Program-made: the position numbers and the translations under genes
In this document: positions 6,650 through 10,036 of the stretch, in pieces
Position numbering within the stretch: the first letter of the stretch is position 1
How the letters are laid out: every line of letters starts with the position of its first letter
Source of the DNA: Patulibacter sp.
Lineage (GTDB): Bacteria; Actinomycetota; Thermoleophilia; Solirubrobacterales; Solirubrobacteraceae
Assembly (NCBI GenBank): GCA_031119595.1
Contig: JAVHXX010000122.1
Location: 1-10,036 of the forward strand
Length of the DNA: 10,036 nt
Reading direction: 5' to 3'
The notes under the pieces: model-generated
What the model was told of the DNA's origin: nothing
The model's input: only the letters and a program-made list of their open reading frames with translations
The model's database searches: none

Positions 6650-6667
6650 GCGTGCGTCTTGGCACGC
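6650..6667. repeat. Inverted repeat in the pilB / GGDEF-EAL intergenic region
   Basis: GCGTGC (6650-6655) and GCACGC (6662-6667) form a perfect 6-bp stem with a 6-nt loop. It lies mid-way in the 276-bp divergent gap at 6511-6786 and could be an operator or hairpin. The rest of that gap shows no convincing open frame with coding character. Confidence 0.3.
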
Positions 6668-6693
6668 AACGCGGCAAAACCATGAACGGATTC

Positions 6694-6727
6694 TTGACAA
6701 ACCACAAGCAAACCTCGGCGTGTGGTT
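6694..6727. promoter_or_regulatory. Candidate divergent promoter/operator: TTGACA plus inverted repeat
   Basis: The stretch about 6668-6740 is markedly richer in A/T than its surroundings. It holds a consensus-like -35 TTGACA (6694-6699, plus strand) directly abutting an inverted repeat, AACCACA (6700-6706) and TGTGGTT (6721-6727), whose arm centres are 21 bp apart, two helical turns. A dimeric regulator bound there would block the promoter. No convincing -10 box is found 16-19 bp after the TTGACA, so the promoter assignment is tentative; the repeat itself is exact. Confidence 0.4.
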
Positions 6728-6766
6728 GTATCACCCAATCGGTGCCGAATGGATCGGCGCATTTCC

Positions 6767-6772
6767 GGGGGG
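6767..6772 (+). promoter_or_regulatory. Purine-rich ribosome binding site for the GGDEF-EAL gene
   Basis: GGGGGG followed by AAAG lies about 10-14 nt before ATG 6787. It favours 6787 over in-frame starts further upstream (6499, 6604, 6682), whose translations lack family resemblance and run across the control region. Confidence 0.45.
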
Positions 6773-6786
6773 AAAGCCACCACACC

Positions 6787-8595
6787 ATGCTTCGAGCAGA
6801 AGGTCAGACGGTCAACTTGCACGCTCCAGATCCACTGCTGGATCCGGCACGCCTCGCGACGCTCAGGGACCTCGATCTCCTGAACAGCCCGCCGCAGGAC
6901 AGCATCAGCAAGCTGAACCGGCTCGCGAGCCAGGTGCTCGGCGTGCCGATCTCGGCCCTCTCGCTGATCTCGTGGGATCGGCAGATCACCGTCGGCATCA
7001 ACGGCGAGCCGGTCGACGAGCTCATGGACACGCCGCTCTCGCACTCGTTCTGCCAGCACGTGGTGCGGTCCGGGACGCAGTTCGTGGTCCCGGACGCCCG
7101 CCTCAACCCACTCACCGCCGACAACGGCTCGATCAAGGACTCGGGGATCCTCGCCTACGCCGGTGTCCCGATTCGCCTCAACGACGGAGAGTGCGTCGGC
7201 GCGTTCTGCGCCTGCGACCTGGAACCGCGCGAGTGGACCGAGGACGAGCTCGTGACGCTCCGCGACCTCGCGGCGGTCGCGGTCGACGTACTCGAACTCC
7301 ATCGCTCCCGACGTGACGGCGGCATGCGCGACACCCTCACGGGTCTCCCCCGCCGCGCGCTCTTCTCCGAGCGTGTGCAGGAGCTCATCGACCAGCACGC
7401 CGACGGCGGTCCGGAGGTCGTGATGGTCGCCGTCGACCTCAAGGCGTTCCGGCTCTTCAACGAGGCGTGGGGCCACGAGACCGGCGACAAGATCCTCTCC
7501 GAGGTGGCGCGGCGCCTCCGCGAGACCGTGGGCTCCGGCGACCTCGTGTGCCGCCCCGCCGGCGACGAGTTCCTCGTCGCACAGGCCACCGGCGAGCAGC
7601 CGGATGCGCTCATCGGCCGGCTGCGGCACATGCTGAGCGTGCCGGAGATCCGGGTCGAGGGCGTGACGCAACCGGTCAACGCGACCTTCGCCTCGGCGCG
7701 GCTCGTGCCGGGAACCGACGCCTCGGGCCTCATCGACGATGCGCTCACCATGCTCGCCGGGACGAAGCAGTCATCGGTCCTCGGCGGCGGCACGAACTTC
7801 GTCGGACCTGCACGTCGGCGCCTGCGGCTGCGGAACGCCATCGGTGGCGCCGAGCAGCGCGGCGAGATGAGCCTCGACTACCAGCCGCTCATCGACCTGC
7901 GGACCGGCAAGGTCCACAGCCTCGAGGCGCTCCTGCGCTGGGACCATCCGGAGCTCGGGTCCGTGTCGCCGCGGGATTTCATCCCGGTCGCGGAGAGCAC
8001 CGGCGCGATCGTGCCGATCGGCGAGTGGGTGCTGCGCAAGGCCTGCCATGACCTCGCCGCCTGGCGCGGCAGCACGGAGGGCGGCGAGGACCTGACCGTC
8101 GCCGTGAACGTCGCCCCGGAGCAGGTGCGTCTGCCGAGCTTCGATGCCGCCGTCGCCGGAGCCCTGCACGACGCGGATCTGCCCCCGTCGGCGCTCGCGC
8201 TCGAGATCACCGAGCGGACCATCCTCGAGGACCGGCCCACGGAGCGGCGGACGATCGAGGCGCTGCAGCACCGCGGCGTCGATCTGCACCTCGACGATTT
8301 CGGCACGGGGTACTCGTCGCTCGGCTACCTGACGCGGTTCCCGCTGGACGTCCTCAAGATCGACCGCGTGTTCGTGTCGCGCCTCGGGCTCGACGACCGC
8401 GCGACCGCGCTGGTCGAGGGCATCGTGGCGATGGCGCACTCGCTGGGCCTCGAGACGGTGGCCGAGGGGATCGAGCACGAGCACCAGGCGACGATGCTCA
8501 CGGAGATGGGCTGCGACTACGGTCAGGGCTTCTGGTTCGCGAGGCCATGCCCCGGGTCACGGGTCCCGGATCTGCTCGACCAGTTCGAGGGGTGA
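6787..8595 (+). CDS. GAF-GGDEF-EAL cyclic di-GMP turnover protein
   Basis: This 602-residue soluble sensor has no membrane segment. A GAF domain spans about 20-172 (LDLLNSPP, SFCQHVV, YAGVPI and the LDLL-type start seen in many such sensors). The GGDEF domain is about 178-335, with the Asp of the metal site (D217 in VDLKAF), base-contacting N225, D234 and the signature AGDEF (258-262); the product-inhibition RxxD site is lost (GSGD, 249-252). The EAL domain is about 350-602, with EAL (380-382), N441, E473, D503-D504 in LDDFGTGYSSL, K524, E560 and Q580, the full set for metal binding and hydrolysis. It should therefore make cyclic di-GMP from GTP, degrade it to pGpG, or switch between the two on a GAF signal. 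AGDEF variants are known to be active in some cyclases. It is divergent from pilB, a plausible target of the messenger, and is followed 68 bp later by an amine oxidase. Confidence 0.92.
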   Translation: MLRAEGQTVNLHAPDPLLDPARLATLRDLDLLNSPPQDSISKLNRLASQVLGVPISALSLISWDRQITVGINGEPVDELMDTPLSHSFCQHVVRSGTQFVVPDARLNPLTADNGSIKDSGILAYAGVPIRLNDGECVGAFCACDLEPREWTEDELVTLRDLAAVAVDVLELHRSRRDGGMRDTLTGLPRRALFSERVQELIDQHADGGPEVVMVAVDLKAFRLFNEAWGHETGDKILSEVARRLRETVGSGDLVCRPAGDEFLVAQATGEQPDALIGRLRHMLSVPEIRVEGVTQPVNATFASARLVPGTDASGLIDDALTMLAGTKQSSVLGGGTNFVGPARRRLRLRNAIGGAEQRGEMSLDYQPLIDLRTGKVHSLEALLRWDHPELGSVSPRDFIPVAESTGAIVPIGEWVLRKACHDLAAWRGSTEGGEDLTVAVNVAPEQVRLPSFDAAVAGALHDADLPPSALALEITERTILEDRPTERRTIEALQHRGVDLHLDDFGTGYSSLGYLTRFPLDVLKIDRVFVSRLGLDDRATALVEGIVAMAHSLGLETVAEGIEHEHQATMLTEMGCDYGQGFWFARPCPGSRVPDLLDQFEG

Positions 8596-8629
8596 ACGGG
8601 AGCGACCACGATCTGCCGGGAGGGCTGGC

Positions 8630-8646
8630 GCCGGCTCGGTACCGGC
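8630..8646. repeat. Short hairpin between the GGDEF-EAL and oxidase genes
   Basis: GCCGG (8630-8634) and CCGGC (8642-8646) flank a 7-nt loop just before the oxidase start. It may act as a weak terminator of the upstream gene or be incidental in GC-rich DNA; no T-run follows. Confidence 0.2.
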
Positions 8647-8651
8647 GGCTC

Positions 8652-8657
8652 TACGGT
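8652..8657 (+). promoter_or_regulatory. Leaderless-type -10 box for the oxidase gene
   Basis: TACGGT lies 6 nt before ATG 8664. The position fits a leaderless actinobacterial promoter like those of gluQ and the zinc protein, and would make the oxidase gene independent of the GGDEF-EAL transcript. An AGG at 8658-8660 could alternatively serve as a poor ribosome binding site. No -35 is seen. Confidence 0.35.
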
Positions 8658-8663
8658 AGGTCG

Positions 8664-9887
8664 ATGCTGAGCGACGCCTCCTCGGAAGCCCCTCGTCCCG
8701 GGAGCGGCGACGACGGCCCGTCGGTGGCGGTCATCGGGGCCGGGATCGTCGGCCTCTCCGTCGCGTACGCGTTGATCGAGCGCGGGGTCGTGCCGACCGT
8801 CTTCGAGCGCGGGACGCCTGGCGATGCGCAGTCCGGCGGCGAGTCGCGACTGTTCCGCCATGCCCACGACGACCCGCGTCTCGTGCGGCTCGCCGTCGAG
8901 GCCCGCGACGTGTGGCGGGAGTGGGAGGATCGCTTCGGCCGGCAGCTCGTGTCGGACGACGGCGTGATCGGGCTCGGTGAGCCCGCGCTCCGGCGTCTCG
9001 AGGTCCTGCGGTCCTTCGACGAGATCCCCGCGAGCGAGATCGGCAGCGACGAGTTGGCCGAGCGACTGCCGGTGCTCACCTGGTACGACGGCGCCGCCGT
9101 GTTCGACGGCGCGGGCGGTGCGATCCGTACGCGCGCCGCGATCGACGCGCTGACCGAGGCGGTCCGCGCAGCGTCCTCGCCGGGCGATGCTCGCCCGACC
9201 GGCTCCGGCGCGCCGACGCGCGGCGGGATCGTGTTCGACGAGGTGCTTTCGGTGCGGCATCTGCCCGACGGTCGCAACGAGGTCCGGACGGGTTCCCGGG
9301 CGCAGAACTTCGACCGGGTGATCGTGTGCGCCGGCCAGGGCAACGGCTTCCTCACACGGGGGTTCGATCTGGCGATCCCCGTCACGACGGGCGCCCATGT
9401 GCGACTGACGTACGACGTCGTCGATGCCGCGCCCGTCTTCGCGGCCTGCCTCCAGGACGGCAGTGGGATCTGGGGCGAGACCGGCGTCTACGGCGCGCCG
9501 CATCCGGGGAACGCGCACTATTCGGTGGGACTCAGCGACGCGGTCGACGTGCGGCCGGATGGTGGCATCGTGGACCCGACGGGGCTCGCCGACCTCGTCG
9601 ATCGCACGAACGCGTATGTCGAGCGGGCCCTCCCGGGCCTCCACCCCGAACCCGTCGGCATCCGCCATTGCTGGACGACCCAGCTCCCGTGGAGCGACGA
9701 CGGCTTCGCGATCTGGGAGGCGCCGGGCGCGTTCTTCGTCGCCGGCCACAACCTCTTCAAGCACGCACCGGTCCTCGGCCGCCGGCTCGCCGCCGCGACC
9801 CTCGGAGCCCCGCTCGACGCGACGCTCCACCCGGACGCCCGCCTGGGCGCCGCGGACACGACGGCGCGCCGGTCGACGCACGCATAA
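8664..9887 (+). CDS. FAD-dependent amine oxidase, DAO superfamily (monomeric sarcosine oxidase-like)
   Basis: This 407-residue flavoprotein probably oxidises a secondary or N-methyl amine or an amino acid, releasing hydrogen peroxide if oxygen is the acceptor; the substrate is unknown. The Rossmann motif GAGIVG (25-30) follows VAVI, with Glu48 positioned for the FAD ribose. SGGESRLFRHA (57-67) matches the Ser-His-Gly...Arg-Ile-Ile-Arg-His stretch of monomeric sarcosine oxidases. HCWTTQLPW (335-343) resembles their C-x-Y-T-x-T-P motif, with C336 at the place that carries covalent FAD. GHNLFKHAPVLG (361-372) matches the GHGFKxAPxxG flavin-binding end. Length suits the family (about 390). Low-complexity residues 170-190 are probably a surface insertion. 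The start at 8664 leaves 20 residues before the dinucleotide fold; earlier in-frame starts would extend into the GGDEF-EAL gene. No transporter or folate-linked partner is adjacent to suggest a pathway. Confidence 0.87.
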   Translation: MLSDASSEAPRPGSGDDGPSVAVIGAGIVGLSVAYALIERGVVPTVFERGTPGDAQSGGESRLFRHAHDDPRLVRLAVEARDVWREWEDRFGRQLVSDDGVIGLGEPALRRLEVLRSFDEIPASEIGSDELAERLPVLTWYDGAAVFDGAGGAIRTRAAIDALTEAVRAASSPGDARPTGSGAPTRGGIVFDEVLSVRHLPDGRNEVRTGSRAQNFDRVIVCAGQGNGFLTRGFDLAIPVTTGAHVRLTYDVVDAAPVFAACLQDGSGIWGETGVYGAPHPGNAHYSVGLSDAVDVRPDGGIVDPTGLADLVDRTNAYVERALPGLHPEPVGIRHCWTTQLPWSDDGFAIWEAPGAFFVAGHNLFKHAPVLGRRLAAATLGAPLDATLHPDARLGAADTTARRSTHA

Positions 9888-9891
9888 CGGA

Positions 9892-9930
9892 GCGGGGTCC
9901 CAGGCGCCCGCCACCAGGGCCGCGTCCCGC
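9892..9930 (+). terminator. Candidate hairpin after the oxidase gene
   Basis: GCGGG (9892-9896) can pair with CCCGC (9926-9930), and CCC (9899-9901) with GGG (9917-9919), giving an interrupted stem 5 bp after the oxidase stop. No T-run follows. It contains the first copy of the direct repeat described at 9899. Confidence 0.25.
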
Positions 9931-9973
9931 ACTACGAACGCCCCAGGCGCCCGCCGCTAAGGCTCCGTCCCTC
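9899..9973. repeat. Degenerate direct repeat, 43-bp period
   Basis: CCCAGGCGCCCGCC occurs at 9899-9912 and again at 9942-9955. About 12 of the following 18 bases also match, so roughly 26 of 32 positions agree between the copies. The repeat lies in the noncoding tail (9888-10036), which shows no credible open frame. It may belong to a dispersed intergenic repeat family of this genome. Confidence 0.5.
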
Positions 9974-10036
9974 GGCACAAGGTCAACCACGAGCGCTGAG
10001 CGAGAGATCGCGCCGCAGATTTCGTTCGCGTGCGAC

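Noticed and set aside
6690..6780. Possible cyclic di-GMP riboswitch upstream of the GGDEF-EAL gene (GCAAACC seen at 6708-6714)
   Set aside because: Only this short word recalls the GEMM aptamer. The expected second-stem sequences and tetraloop/receptor pattern are absent, so a riboswitch is not supported. A covariance-model search would settle it.
6499..6786. N-terminal extension of the GGDEF-EAL protein from an upstream in-frame start
   Set aside because: The extra 96 residues have no domain character and would cross the A/T-rich control patch; the GGGGGG site before 6787 and the GAF boundary fit the shorter protein.
8523..9932. 469-codon minus-strand frame opposite the oxidase
   Set aside because: Arg/Val/Gly-rich antisense of a clear FAD oxidase; no motif support.

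Overview
The window is very GC-rich (about 70% by eye). Its coding frames show strong third-position G/C bias, and several genes have a TANNNT box 6-7 nt before the start codon in place of a ribosome binding site. This points to a high-GC actinobacterium. The mix of a P-domain/PKD secreted protein, a stand-alone PilB ATPase and a GluQ-like synthetase would suit the Thermoleophilia (Solirubrobacterales or Patulibacter-like), but that placement is inference and no rRNA or other marker is present to prove it. No mobile element, tRNA, rRNA or CRISPR array is visible.

Layout, left to right. (1) Bases 1-1746, minus strand: the N-terminal 582 codons of a large secreted protein with signal peptide, beta-rich domain, P/Homo B-type domain and PKD repeats, running off the left edge. 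(2) 1936-2157, minus: a 73-residue protein with two half DnaJ-type zinc motifs. (3) 2202-4614, plus: a tightly overlapping three-gene unit with a glutamyl-Q-tRNA(Asp) synthetase (gluQ), a two-helix membrane protein, and ribonuclease D (rnd). Genes 2 and 3 diverge from a 44-bp gap holding two facing leaderless-type promoters. (4) 4663-6510, minus: PilB/GspE-type assembly ATPase, converging on rnd, with a perfect hairpin centred on its stop codon. (5) 6511-6786: a 276-bp divergent control region, locally A/T-rich and containing inverted repeats. (6) 6787-8595, plus: a GAF-GGDEF-EAL protein that keeps the key residues of both the synthase and the phosphodiesterase domains. (7) 8664-9887, plus: an FAD-dependent amine oxidase of the sarcosine oxidase type. 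(8) 9888-10036: noncoding tail with a degenerate direct repeat of 43-bp period.

How the parts may work together: gluQ and rnd both act on tRNA, and their overlaps with the small membrane-protein gene imply one transcript. The pilB and GAF-GGDEF-EAL pair is the most suggestive link. PilB carries an N-terminal MshEN-type domain, a family known in some members to bind cyclic di-GMP, and the divergent neighbour should make or break cyclic di-GMP, so pilus or secretion ATPase activity may be tuned locally by this messenger. The secreted P-domain/PKD protein could be a surface or extracellular factor, but nothing ties it directly to the pilus. I did not find a clearly unprecedented multi-gene system; the more unusual signals are regulatory and architectural.
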